Source of the DNA: IMCC26077 sp964418325
Lineage (GTDB): Bacteria; Actinomycetota; Actinomycetes; Nanopelagicales; Nanopelagicaceae
Reading direction: 5' to 3'
Assembly: GCA_964418325.1 (NCBI GenBank)
Contig: CAYQLC010000007.1
Coordinates: 1-64,000 of the forward strand
Length of the DNA stretch: 64,000 nucleotides
The notes under the pieces were generated by a model. The model was not told the origin of the DNA. It saw only the letters and a program-made list of their open reading frames with translations, and made no database searches. The translations under genes were made by a program, and so were the position numbers. Shown here piece by piece: positions 34,139 through 43,232 of this stretch; within the stretch, counting starts at the first letter, position 1; each line of letters opens with the position of its first letter.

Positions 34139-35549
34139 ATTTCACTAGTTCTTCGCGAGTCAGATGGGCGTGCACCACTGGGCGTCCAATATCGGCCAAG
34201 ACTTCATAGTCACCTGATGCTTGTGCGCGTAACAATTGAGCAAATGTGTACTCTTCGTTAGGAATTGGAAAGTCTGAACTTAGGTCCTCGTCCAAGGTGA
34301 TAATCAAGAATGCACCAAATCCCGGACCGCCTTTGTGGCACTGACCAGTGGAATGCAGGTAGCGTGGACCAAAGCCAAGAGTGACTTTTTTCTCGGAGAG
34401 CCGATATCTATCGTGCAACCCCTGACGAATCTCATACATCAATTGGCGAATCGACTTATCTCGCATAGGCACGAAAGCGAGTATTCCTATATATCCACCA
34501 GTGAACGCAAACTTCTGATCAATCAGCGCTAAGGCGCTTTGAGTTGTTTGGGCAACAGGATTTGTAGATGCGCCACCAGAATGTAACGCCCTACTTGTTG
34601 CACTTTTTGCACGCGCCACATCAGGCTGATCAAATGGGTTGACTTCCAGTGCATACCCAAGAAGCGCAACCGTCCATTCCCATAGGTAGAAAGCAGCCCC
34701 TAATGGCAGCGCGTTTACTTGGTGAACTAATTCATCTACCTCGGAAGCCGAAGTGATGATAGGGATAATGCCGCGGCCTTCTTTACCAGTTGACTCTGCG
34801 ATGAGCTGTTCTACCCAGTAACTCAGACTCTGATCCGGTAGAGCAAGGAAAGGCTGCTGCGCCAGAATCACCTCCGCTAGTTGTATCGCTGGATTCTCGC
34901 TATCCGATTCTTGTAATCGCTCCCTGATATCCGCTGCATCATCGAGGAGAATGGTGCAATCGACTCCAAGAAGCGCTGCTGGAAGTAAGCCAAAAGTTGA
35001 TAGCGCGCTAAATCGTCCGCCGACATTGCTCTCTCCTGGCAGGTACCGCACCTTCTGTTCATCTGCCCACTGGAGTAGCGGGGAACCAGGATCCGAGATC
35101 ACTACGAGATGGTTCTGAATGGATAGACCTGCACTCGTTAAACGTTCGGTAATTGCTTTCAGATGAGAGAGCGTCTCTATCGTTTCACCAGATTTCGAGG
35201 AGATGATGAATAGAGAGTGGCTGGGATCAGGGCTTAGTGCGGCTCGCACATCGGAAGGGTGAGTGGAATCGAGTACGACCAGATCACGCTCATATCTCTG
35301 CGCGATCACCTCTGGAGCAAGGGACGATCCACCCATCCCAGAGAGCACCACTCGATCAATCTTCGAACTTCGCGCCCATGCAGCTAGGGCGTCAAGGGAG
35401 GGTAAAAGTTCGCGCGATTTCTCGGGCAGATTAATCCAGCCAAGACGCTCGGACGCCACTGATTGAGCAGATGCACCCCAGAGCGTTACATCTGCTTGAG
35501 CAAGACGCGCATTAGCTTTGCAGAGCGCTTCTCGTGATGTCTTACTCAT
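34110..35549 (-). CDS. pgi: Glucose-6-phosphate isomerase (Tal-Pgi fusion type)
   Basis: The enzyme interconverts glucose 6-phosphate and fructose 6-phosphate. The start at 35549 is chosen because its ATG overlaps the tal stop (ATGA). The longer frame adds 12 residues inside tal. The 479-residue product has sugar-phosphate isomerase motifs (VVLSGMGGSSLAPEV, ISSKSGETIETL, GESNVGGRFSALS) and is shorter than classic Pgi (about 550). It resembles the Pgi half of bifunctional transaldolase/Pgi proteins. It ends 29 bp inside the convergent rbpA. Confidence 0.88.
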   Translation of the reverse strand: MSKTSREALCKANARLAQADVTLWGASAQSVASERLGWINLPEKSRELLPSLDALAAWARSSKIDRVVLSGMGGSSLAPEVIAQRYERDLVVLDSTHPSDVRAALSPDPSHSLFIISSKSGETIETLSHLKAITERLTSAGLSIQNHLVVISDPGSPLLQWADEQKVRYLPGESNVGGRFSALSTFGLLPAALLGVDCTILLDDAADIRERLQESDSENPAIQLAEVILAQQPFLALPDQSLSYWVEQLIAESTGKEGRGIIPIITSASEVDELVHQVNALPLGAAFYLWEWTVALLGYALEVNPFDQPDVARAKSATSRALHSGGASTNPVAQTTQSALALIDQKFAFTGGYIGILAFVPMRDKSIRQLMYEIRQGLHDRYRLSEKKVTLGFGPRYLHSTGQCHKGGPGFGAFLIITLDEDLSSDFPIPNEEYTFAQLLRAQASGDYEVLADIGRPVVHAHLTREELVKFSQSLHVTS

Positions 35550-36643
35550 AACTGTGCCGAGATGGTTGCGATGAGCGCTTCCCAAGCATCTTCAAATTTA
35601 GCAATGCCATCCCGTTCAAGTTCACTCACCACCGCATCGTAAGAGATTCCTAATTCAGCAAGTTGCTTGAAAACTTCATGAGATTCGGCATAAGTCCCGG
35701 CAACAGTATTTGAAATGTGACCGTCGAAGGCGCTCGCGGCATGGATGGTCGTTTCAGGCATCGTGTTTACGGTATCCGGTGCGATTAATTCGACCACATA
35801 TTTTGCGGGGTGATAAGCCTTATCTTTCACTCCGGTGGATGCCCACAAGGGACGCTGTACCGCTCCGCCGGCTGCGGCAATCTTTTGCCAACGATCTGAC
35901 CCGGTCAGCTCTTCAAAGATTTGATAAGCCAATCGTGCATTCGCCACTGCGGCTTTGCCACGCAACTGCCTAGCGAGTGGGTTATCCATGGCATCAAGAG
36001 TTGGATCAATGGCGCTATCAACGCGACTAACAAAGAATGAAGCGACTGAAGTAATGCCGTGCAAGCTTTTACCATCACTGATTCTTTTCTCTAGGCCGTC
36101 GATATAGGCCAACAGCACTTCACGGTACCGTTCCAGTGAGAAGATCAGAGTGACATTAACGGAGATTCCCTCGCGGATGAGAGTTGTAATTGCTGGCAAA
36201 CCAGCCTTTGTGGCAGGAACCTTGATGAACAAATTTTTTCTATCCACGCCCTGCCATAATTCACGAGCCTGCGCGATTGTTGCGCTCTCTTCATGTGCAA
36301 GACGTGGATCTACCTCAATACTCACTCGTCCATCTATCCCAGAAGTTGCCTCGAAGATCTCGCGTAGCTGATCACATGCATGTCGGACATCCTCAGTGGT
36401 GATAAGTCGAATTGCCTCATCAGCGCTCTTTCCCCGAAGCGCTGTAATTGCCTCGTTATAGGTGGAGGCATCCTTGAGCGCGTTGGCAAAAATCGCAGGA
36501 TTGGTGGTCACTCCAACGACAGCTGAAGTCCGCATGAGATGTCGCAGGGATCTTTCATCATGAAGCACCAGTCGCGAACGTGAGAGATCATCAAGCCAGA
36601 TAGAGGTGCCTGCGCGCGATATCTGTTCGAGCGTGGCGCTCAT
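35546..36643 (-). CDS. tal: Transaldolase
   Basis: Transaldolase moves a three-carbon unit between sugar phosphates in the non-oxidative pentose phosphate pathway. The 365-residue protein has GVTTNPAIFANAL, VSIEVDPRLAHE, the Schiff-base Lys141 in NLFIKVPATKAG, and NVTLIFSLERY, of the long actinobacterial-type transaldolase class. It sits 2 bp after tkt and overlaps pgi by 4 bp, so tkt-tal-pgi is one unit joining the pentose phosphate pathway and upper glycolysis. Confidence 0.96.
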   Translation of the reverse strand: MSATLEQISRAGTSIWLDDLSRSRLVLHDERSLRHLMRTSAVVGVTTNPAIFANALKDASTYNEAITALRGKSADEAIRLITTEDVRHACDQLREIFEATSGIDGRVSIEVDPRLAHEESATIAQARELWQGVDRKNLFIKVPATKAGLPAITTLIREGISVNVTLIFSLERYREVLLAYIDGLEKRISDGKSLHGITSVASFFVSRVDSAIDPTLDAMDNPLARQLRGKAAVANARLAYQIFEELTGSDRWQKIAAAGGAVQRPLWASTGVKDKAYHPAKYVVELIAPDTVNTMPETTIHAASAFDGHISNTVAGTYAESHEVFKQLAELGISYDAVVSELERDGIAKFEDAWEALIATISAQL

Positions 36644-36645
36644 TC

Positions 36646-38703
36646 TTATCTCCCTGCCACCGATGCAATCGATTTTTGCACATGAGTGAGAATGTTCTCT
36701 GGCGTGAATCCGAATTCTTTATAGAGCTCTGGTCCCGAAGCAGATGCGCCAAAATGTTCCAACGAGAGGATTGAGCCATGGTCACCCACGAACTCACGCC
36801 AACCCATGCCAACGCCCGCTTCGACGCTCACTCGCACCTTTATTGAATCAGGTAGGACGCTCTTGCGATACTCATCGCTCTGTTCGTTAAACCATTCGAT
36901 ACACGGCGCACTGACAACTCGAAGGTGCATGCCCTCTGTTGCGGCGCTCTTTGCAGCAGCAATCGCTAGACAGACCTCAGAGCCAGTGGCGATGATGATT
37001 CCCGTTGGTTTCTCCTGAGGTTCGTGGATGATGTAGGCCCCGCGCGCAACGCCTTCAGCTGAGGCGAATTCATTGCGATCAAAGACGGGCAGATTCTGTC
37101 GTGACAACAAGAGTGCAGCGGGTTTATTCGATGCGAGAATCTGGCGCCAGGCGATAGCGACCTCATTTGCATCAGCTGGTCGGATAACCGCTAGTCCCGG
37201 TATAGCGCGCAAAGATGCGCAATGTTCTATTGGTTGATGAGTAGGTCCATCTTCACCAAGGCCGATCGAATCATGGCTCCAAATAAAAGTCACCGGAAGA
37301 TTCATGAGCGCAGCCAGCCGCGCTGTTGGTCGCATGTAATCGCTGAAGACTAAGAAGGTGCCACCAAAAATCCGGGTGCCACCATGAAGCGCAATGCCGT
37401 TCATGAGTGAACCCATGGCATGTTCTCTAATTCCAAAGTGGATGATTCGACCATGGGGATTCTCAGGGAGAAAATCACCACCACCCTCAATTGTCGTGTT
37501 ATTGCTCTCTGCTAAGTCAGCAGAGCCACCCCAGAACTCAGGGAGCAATTGACTAATTCGCTGAATGGTGTCGCCAGAGGCTTTTCGAGTAGAGATCTCT
37601 TTCTCGTGCGAGAAGTCAGCGGTGAGCTTTTGAAGAATTGACGTATCAATCGTCCGTGAGGTCATTCGATTAAGAAGCGCCGCCCGCTCAGGGTGTTTTT
37701 TCTGCCACTGCGCAAAGCGGGTAAGCCACTGCTCGTGTGCTGATGCGCCGCGCTCGCTCACTCTGCGAGCGTGCGCAAGTACCTCATCTGGAAGTTGGAA
37801 CTCCTCGTCAGGATTGAGACCTAAAGCTATTTTTGTAGCCGCAACCTCTTCTTTACCCAGTGCGGCGCCATGAGATTTTGCAGTTCCGCGCAATTTTGGC
37901 GCAGGCCACGCGATGACGCTCTTTAATCGGATGAGAGTTGGTCGTTGGTTCTCGGCACGCGCTGCTAGAAGTGCGCTATGGAGCGCGGGAATATCAACGC
38001 TTCCATCAGGAGAAGTTCCAACGGTAAGCACATTCCATCCATACGCTCGATAGCGTGCATCAACATCCTCACGAAATGCTAGAGAGATATCACCTTCAAT
38101 AGTGATGTCGTTATCGTCATAAATGACAATGAGATTATCGAGCTTATGTAAACCGGCTAGAGATGAGGCCTCTGCGCTCACCCCTTCTTGCAGATCACCA
38201 TCTGATGCGAGTACGTAAATGTGATGATCAAAGAGCGATTGATTTTCTGCTGACTCCGGGTCGAGTAATCCGCGTTCGAAACGAGCGGCCATCGCCATAC
38301 CAACACCGTTAGCGATCCCTTGTCCCAATGGTCCGGTAGTTGTCTCTACCCCCGCGGTATGGCCGTACTCAGGATGGCCAGGGGTCTTGGAGCCGAGCTT
38401 GCGAAATGACTTGAGATCATCGAGGGTCAATCCATATCCAGAGTAAAAAAGTTGCGTGTACAACGTGAGCGAGGAGTGACCGCAGGAGAGAATAAATCGG
38501 TCGCGGGCAATCCACTGCGGATCGCGGGGATTGTGGCGCAAGTGATATTGAAAGAGGAGATAGGCAGCTGGCGCGAGAGCCATCGCGGTACCTGGATGTC
38601 CATTTCCCGCCCGTTGCACCGCATCTGCGGCGAGCGCGCGAGCGTAAACAATTGCTCGATCATCAAGTTCGGACCAGTTTTCGGGGGCGGAGGTTGCAGG
38701 CAC
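36646..38703 (-). CDS. tkt: Transketolase
   Basis: Transketolase moves two-carbon units between sugar phosphates using thiamine diphosphate. The 685-residue protein has GNGHPGTAMALAPAAYLLF, the cofactor motif SDGDLQEGVSAEASSLA, and the pyrimidine-domain IREHAMGSLMNGIALHGG. The C-terminal domain contains GSEVCLAI. The start codon is GTG. It directly follows a leaderless-type -10 box and heads the tkt-tal-pgi operon. Confidence 0.97.
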   Translation of the reverse strand: MPATSAPENWSELDDRAIVYARALAADAVQRAGNGHPGTAMALAPAAYLLFQYHLRHNPRDPQWIARDRFILSCGHSSLTLYTQLFYSGYGLTLDDLKSFRKLGSKTPGHPEYGHTAGVETTTGPLGQGIANGVGMAMAARFERGLLDPESAENQSLFDHHIYVLASDGDLQEGVSAEASSLAGLHKLDNLIVIYDDNDITIEGDISLAFREDVDARYRAYGWNVLTVGTSPDGSVDIPALHSALLAARAENQRPTLIRLKSVIAWPAPKLRGTAKSHGAALGKEEVAATKIALGLNPDEEFQLPDEVLAHARRVSERGASAHEQWLTRFAQWQKKHPERAALLNRMTSRTIDTSILQKLTADFSHEKEISTRKASGDTIQRISQLLPEFWGGSADLAESNNTTIEGGGDFLPENPHGRIIHFGIREHAMGSLMNGIALHGGTRIFGGTFLVFSDYMRPTARLAALMNLPVTFIWSHDSIGLGEDGPTHQPIEHCASLRAIPGLAVIRPADANEVAIAWRQILASNKPAALLLSRQNLPVFDRNEFASAEGVARGAYIIHEPQEKPTGIIIATGSEVCLAIAAAKSAATEGMHLRVVSAPCIEWFNEQSDEYRKSVLPDSIKVRVSVEAGVGMGWREFVGDHGSILSLEHFGASASGPELYKEFGFTPENILTHVQKSIASVAGR

Positions 38704-38709
38704 CCGACG

Positions 38710-38715
38710 ACCCTA
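38710..38715 (-). promoter_or_regulatory. -10 box of a leaderless promoter for tkt-tal-pgi
   Basis: On the minus strand TAGGGT (TANNNT) lies 6 bases (CGTCGG) before the GTG at 38703, in the 13-bp gap after ctaA. No Shine-Dalgarno is present. Confidence 0.5.
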
Positions 38716-38716
38716 T

Positions 38717-39655
38717 CTAAGCGGGTATCACTGGCGACGGAGCAACGCGCGAAAAGGCTCGCACTCGAATGCCATGTCGAACCAGAACGCTCCAGAGCAG
38801 TACAGCGCCAAGAAGGTGTGCCATCACCAGGAGCTCGGGAACTCCGGTGAAGTACTGGATATATCCAATCGCCCCCTGCGCAAGGGTGATGGCGAGCAGG
38901 CGAAGTGACTCTCGTTTTCGTTGTGCGAGCAGCTCTGCCTTGGGCACTACTGGGGCAAAGTGAAGTAAGAGTAGATAGCCCAGAAGTAGTCCAACGAAGG
39001 CGATGACAAGGTCGGCATGTATCCAGGCAACTGTGCGGATTTCAAATCCAAATCGAGGAGCAGCAGGATCGCCGGCATGTGGACCTGTGCCTGTCACCAC
39101 GATACCCATGGAGATGACGAGTACTCCGAGCAGAATCAAGGCTCGGACTAGATTGCGAGCAATCGGAGCGGTGTCGTGATATCCACCTCGCGTTGGATAT
39201 CTCTTGGTTCGCTCCACTAATGCCACGGCGCCGCCAATCAGTGCAATGGAGAGAATGAAGTGTGAACCGACAGCTGCGGGATGGAGTTGGGTCAACACGG
39301 TAATGCCACCCACCACTCCTTGTCCCAAGATTCCCAAAACTTGTAGCGCCGCAAGCGTGCGCAGATCGCGCCGCTTTGATTTCATCACCCAGATCACCAC
39401 GGCAAGTGCGATGGCAAAGAGTAAGAAAGTCAGGAGCCGGTTGATGAATTCAATCCAGATATTGAGTGGATCCTCTGCTTGATGGGGTGAGGGCAGAAAC
39501 GAACCTGGCGCACATTCGGGCCAGGTGGGGCAGCCCAATCCAGATTTCGTAAGGCGAACAGCTCCACCGGTCAGGACGATCGCCGATTGTGCAACTAAGA
39601 GGGCGCGAACGAGGGCTACACCTACCCGCGACGGTGGCGGCTGCTCACTATCCAT
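38717..39655 (-). CDS. ctaA: Heme A synthase
   Basis: CtaA oxidises heme O to heme A for cytochrome c oxidase. The 312-residue protein has about eight membrane helices. The first loop holds TGGAVRLTKSGLGCPTWPEC, with the CX5C cysteine pair typical of CtaA/Cox15, and putative heme-ligand histidines are in QLHPAAVGSHF and later WIHADLV and MAHLLGA. It is divergent from sufR. The heme O synthase gene ctaB, often adjacent in actinobacteria, is not next to it. SURF1, another oxidase assembly factor, lies at about 48 kb. Confidence 0.94.
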   Translation of the reverse strand: MDSEQPPPSRVGVALVRALLVAQSAIVLTGGAVRLTKSGLGCPTWPECAPGSFLPSPHQAEDPLNIWIEFINRLLTFLLFAIALAVVIWVMKSKRRDLRTLAALQVLGILGQGVVGGITVLTQLHPAAVGSHFILSIALIGGAVALVERTKRYPTRGGYHDTAPIARNLVRALILLGVLVISMGIVVTGTGPHAGDPAAPRFGFEIRTVAWIHADLVIAFVGLLLGYLLLLHFAPVVPKAELLAQRKRESLRLLAITLAQGAIGYIQYFTGVPELLVMAHLLGAVLLWSVLVRHGIRVRAFSRVAPSPVIPA

Positions 39656-39661
39656 ATTAAG

Positions 39662-39667
39662 AGCCTA
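39662..39667 (-). promoter_or_regulatory. -10 box of a leaderless promoter for ctaA
   Basis: On the minus strand TAGGCT (TANNNT) lies 6 bases (CTTAAT) before the ATG at 39655. No Shine-Dalgarno is visible. Confidence 0.5.
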
Positions 39668-39722
39668 GTCGAGGAGCGCTCGGCTAGCGGCCTTGTAAGT
39701 GGCGGGTGGCTGCGAATTACGA

Positions 39723-39737
39723 CACAATATCGTTGTG
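39723..39737. promoter_or_regulatory. Putative SufR operator over the sufR start codon
   Basis: CACAA-N5-TTGTG is a perfect inverted repeat with 5-bp arms. Its right arm contains the sufR GTG start (39735-39737), and its left part overlaps a possible -10 (CACAAT, 6 bases before the start). The half-site spacing resembles the ACACT-N5-TGTGA site I recall for mycobacterial SufR. Autorepression is inferred. Confidence 0.55.
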
Positions 39738-40439
39738 AAATTAGCAACTCCAGAGCTCAAGACCCGCGAAGTAGTGGCGCGCTCTATTTTGGAGAATGGG
39801 CCATCGACAGCTTTGGCGTTATCGGAGCGTTTGGGGATTACCCCCGCTGGAATTCGTCGCCATCTGGACTCGCTGGTGGATGAGGGAATCATCGAGCCGC
39901 GCGAGCCAAGAACGCGAGAGGCTGGCAGAGGGCGCCCTTCAAAAGTTTTTGTGATGACCGACTTAGGTCGCGCCTCCTTTGAACATTCCTACGACGATCT
40001 GGCGATTTCTGCTCTCCGTTTTATTGCTCAAGGCGAGGATCCAGCGATGGGAGCAGCGGGTGTGCATGCCTTCTCGCGTACTCGAGCAGAAGAGATGGAG
40101 CGCAAATTTCGACTTGTCAGCAAGAGCGCAACGAAGCCTTCAGCACATGCGCTCGCCGACTTCCTCACCGATGAAGGCTACGCAGCGAATGTTCACGAAT
40201 TGCCCATGGGCGTGGAGATTTGTCAGCATCACTGTCCGATTGCTCACGTTGCAGCAGAGTTTCCCCAAATGTGCGAGACTGAAACGGAGATTTTTTCGAA
40301 AATTCTCGGAACGCATGTTCAACGTTTAGCCACCATCGCTCACGGCGATGGCGTATGCACCACTGTGATTCCCCATGGATCGATCACCAAAAGTAACACC
40401 AGGTCTACCCAAACCAAACGAAGCGGAAAGGCAAGCTAA
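39735..40439 (+). CDS. sufR: Iron-sulfur-responsive repressor SufR
   Basis: SufR represses the SUF operon when it carries an Fe-S cluster. The 234-residue protein starts with a winged helix (TALALSERLGITPAGIRRHLDSLVDEGIIEPRE), followed by a beta wing with GRGRPSKVFVMTDLGR. The C-terminal half has candidate ligand cysteines in GVEICQHHCPIAH, QMCETE and GVCTTV. The GTG at 39735 replaces the longer frame from 39699 because MKLATPELKTRE is the natural start and the operator sits on it. Its stop overlaps the sufB ATG by 1 base. Confidence 0.92.
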   Translation: MKLATPELKTREVVARSILENGPSTALALSERLGITPAGIRRHLDSLVDEGIIEPREPRTREAGRGRPSKVFVMTDLGRASFEHSYDDLAISALRFIAQGEDPAMGAAGVHAFSRTRAEEMERKFRLVSKSATKPSAHALADFLTDEGYAANVHELPMGVEICQHHCPIAHVAAEFPQMCETETEIFSKILGTHVQRLATIAHGDGVCTTVIPHGSITKSNTRSTQTKRSGKAS

Positions 40440-41851
40440 TGAGCGCCACTACCCATCCTGAACTCGAGGGCATCGGTAAATATCAGTACGGCTGGTCGGA
40501 TGCCAATGATGTAGGAGCCAACTCTCGCCGTGGCTTGAACGAAGATGTCGTTCGAGATATTTCAGCGAAGAAAAGCGAGCCAGAGTGGATGCTCAACCTT
40601 CGCCTCAAAGGTCTTTCACTCTTCGAGAAGAAGCCGATGCCAAATTGGGGATCAGATCTCTCTGGTATCAAATTCGACGACATTAAATATTTTGTTCGTT
40701 CCACGGAGAAGCAGGCGACTTCATGGGAAGAGCTTCCGGATGACATCAAGAACACCTACGACCGCCTGGGAATACCTGAAGCCGAAAAGAACCGATTGAT
40801 TGCTGGCGTTGCCGCGCAATACGAGTCTGAGGTCGTCTATCACTCCATTCGTGAGGATCTCGAGGCACAAGGCGTTCTCTTTCTCGATACGGATACTGCG
40901 CTCAAAGAGCACGAAGATATCTTCAAAGAGTATTTCGGAACTGTGATTCCCGTTGGAGATAACAAATTTGCTGCATTAAATACCGCTGTCTGGTCAGGTG
41001 GGTCATTCGTCTACGTGCCCAAGGGAGTACATGTTGAAATTCCCCTTCAAGCATATTTCCGGATCAATACCGAGAATATGGGTCAATTCGAGCGAACTCT
41101 CATTATCGCTGATGAAGATTCCTATGTACATTACGTGGAGGGCTGCACCGCTCCGATTTACTCATCAGATTCACTCCACTCTGCAGTAGTGGAAATCATC
41201 GTGAAGAAGAATGCACGTGTGCGTTATACAACAATTCAAAATTGGTCGAATAATGTTTACAACCTCGTCACCAAACGCGCAGTTTGCCAAGAGGGTGCAA
41301 CGATGGAGTGGATCGATGGAAATATCGGCTCCAAAGTGACGATGAAATATCCAGCTGTTTTTCTCATGGGTGCGCACTCCAAGGGTGAAACGCTCTCTAT
41401 TGCCTTTGCTGGCGAAGGCCAACATCAAGATGCTGGCGCGAAGATGGTTCATGCAGCTCCGCACACATCATCAACCATCATTAGCAAATCAGTAGCGCGA
41501 GGCGGCGGGCGAACCTCGTATCGTGGTTTGGTTAAAGTAGAAGAGGGCGCACATCACTCAAAGAGCACGGTGAAATGTGATGCGCTCCTTGTAGACACCA
41601 TTTCGCGCTCGGATACTTATCCATACGTTGACGTCCGAGAAGATGATGTTCAAATGGGACATGAGGCAACCGTCTCAAAGATCAGCGATGATCAACTCTT
41701 TTATTTAATGTCGCGGGGACTATCTGAAGATGAGGCTATGGCGATGATTGTCCGTGGTTTTGTCGAGCCAATCGCACGAGAGCTTCCCATGGAATACGCG
41801 CTAGAGCTCAATCGATTGATTGAACTTCAGATGGAAGGGGCAGTTGGTTAA
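40439..41851 (+). CDS. sufB: Fe-S cluster scaffold subunit SufB
   Basis: SufB is the scaffold core on which SufBCD builds Fe-S clusters. The 470-residue protein has the family N-terminus and the beta-helix core with GGSFVYVPKGVHVEIPLQAYFRI, the cysteine-containing VEGCTAPIY, and C-terminal GHEATVSKISDDQLFYLMSRGL, the hallmark shared with SufD. It is joined to sufR and sufD by 1-bp TAATG overlaps. Confidence 0.98.
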   Translation: MSATTHPELEGIGKYQYGWSDANDVGANSRRGLNEDVVRDISAKKSEPEWMLNLRLKGLSLFEKKPMPNWGSDLSGIKFDDIKYFVRSTEKQATSWEELPDDIKNTYDRLGIPEAEKNRLIAGVAAQYESEVVYHSIREDLEAQGVLFLDTDTALKEHEDIFKEYFGTVIPVGDNKFAALNTAVWSGGSFVYVPKGVHVEIPLQAYFRINTENMGQFERTLIIADEDSYVHYVEGCTAPIYSSDSLHSAVVEIIVKKNARVRYTTIQNWSNNVYNLVTKRAVCQEGATMEWIDGNIGSKVTMKYPAVFLMGAHSKGETLSIAFAGEGQHQDAGAKMVHAAPHTSSTIISKSVARGGGRTSYRGLVKVEEGAHHSKSTVKCDALLVDTISRSDTYPYVDVREDDVQMGHEATVSKISDDQLFYLMSRGLSEDEAMAMIVRGFVEPIARELPMEYALELNRLIELQMEGAVG

Positions 41852-42924
41852 TGTCCATCGCAGAACTTGTCCTACCCACTGGCCGGGAAGAGGCGTGGCG
41901 CTTTACCCCACTGCAGAGAATCATTGGAGTTCTCGATGGTTCTCTGAAGGCTGGCTCACCTCTAGTACGGAACATTTCGCAGCCAGATGGAGTCAAGGTT
42001 CACACTCAGGCTAACGGTCACGCACTTGTTGAAACAGAAGATTTTGCGGCAGCGCTGGCTATCGGAAAGGCACCTGAAACGTTGCATGTGGAAATCCCAG
42101 CAGATCGCCAAGTTCTCGAACCGATTCTCATTGATCGGGCAGGTGCTGCTACTGATACGGCAAGTTTTGAGCGAATTCTCATCAGAGCAGGAAGACACTC
42201 TCAAGCCGTTGTCATCATTCATAATTCTGGCTCGGCAATCCTCTCTGAAGATATTGAGATTGACTTAGCCGATGGCGCACATCTGACTTTTATTTCGCTT
42301 CAAGAGTGGGAGAACAATGCAACTCATCTTGGTCGCCATCAGGCAATCATCGGTAAGGATGCGAAACTAACCCTCATCGAAGTGACTCTTGGCGGCGCAA
42401 CCGTTCGATTGCTTCCCCGTGTAAATTTCACGGCTACTGGCGGCGAAGTAGATGCTTATGGACTCTATTTCGCAACTAGTGGGCAACATCTAGAGCATCG
42501 AGTACATGTTGAGCATGATCAACCCCATTGCCGTTCACGAGTCACCTACAAAGGCGCACTCCTTGGCGATTCGGCACGCACGGTGTGGTTTGGTGATGTA
42601 GCCATTCGTCCGACCGCTGTAGGTACTGATACTTATGAACTTAATCGCAATCTTCTGCTCTCCGATGGCGCCCGAGCTGATTCGGTCCCTAATTTAGAAA
42701 TTGAAACTGGCGAGATTGTCGGAGCTGGGCACGCGAGTGCAACTGGCCGCTTTGATGATGATCAACTCTTTTACCTGATGTCTCGCGGAATTCCCTCAAC
42801 CCAAGCGCGAAGATTGGTCTTGCGTGGATTTTTTGCCGAACTCTTACGGAACATCAAGAACGAAAAGATTGAAGAGCGGCTTATGGCGCGAATTGATCGT
42901 GAGTTGGAACAGGTACAGGAATGA
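41851..42924 (+). CDS. sufD: Fe-S cluster assembly protein SufD
   Basis: SufD pairs with SufB and SufC in the SufBC2D scaffold complex and is linked to iron entry. The 357-residue protein starts with the REEAWRFTPL motif typical of SufD, has the beta-helix core, and ends with GHASATGRFDDDQLFYLMSRGIP. It shares 1 bp with sufB and 4 bp with the Rieske ferredoxin gene. Confidence 0.96.
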   Translation: MSIAELVLPTGREEAWRFTPLQRIIGVLDGSLKAGSPLVRNISQPDGVKVHTQANGHALVETEDFAAALAIGKAPETLHVEIPADRQVLEPILIDRAGAATDTASFERILIRAGRHSQAVVIIHNSGSAILSEDIEIDLADGAHLTFISLQEWENNATHLGRHQAIIGKDAKLTLIEVTLGGATVRLLPRVNFTATGGEVDAYGLYFATSGQHLEHRVHVEHDQPHCRSRVTYKGALLGDSARTVWFGDVAIRPTAVGTDTYELNRNLLLSDGARADSVPNLEIETGEIVGAGHASATGRFDDDQLFYLMSRGIPSTQARRLVLRGFFAELLRNIKNEKIEERLMARIDRELEQVQE

Positions 42925-43223
42925 CCGCAACGATTTCAAAAAGCGATCTAACGCCCGGCGCTCCGAAATTGGTCATGGTAGACGGTACGCCGGTTTGTGT
43001 AGCGCTCATCGATGGCGAGGTATACGCGATTGGTGATACCTGCACTCACTCCGACGCCTCTTTAAGCGAGGGAGACCTCAATGGTTCCTTGATCGAATGC
43101 TGGCTACACGGCGCAGAATTCGATATGCGAACAGGCGAGGCAGTCACACCTCCGGCGACTGCCCCTGCAAAAAAGTTTCACGTCAACGTTGATGGTGAAG
43201 ATGTCACCATCTCAAGGAATTAG
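42921..43223 (+). CDS. Rieske-type [2Fe-2S] ferredoxin
   Basis: This small soluble Rieske protein has 100 residues. Ligands are Cys41 and His43 (CTHSDASL) and Cys60 and His63 (CWLHGAEFD). It has no signal peptide, so it acts in the cytoplasm. Its place between sufD and sufC suggests a role in electron supply for SUF assembly, or as a client. A Rieske gene at this site is common in actinobacteria, but its exact role is not established. It overlaps sufD by 4 bp. Confidence 0.93.
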   Translation: MTATISKSDLTPGAPKLVMVDGTPVCVALIDGEVYAIGDTCTHSDASLSEGDLNGSLIECWLHGAEFDMRTGEAVTPPATAPAKKFHVNVDGEDVTISRN

Positions 43224-43232
43224 GGAGTAAAG

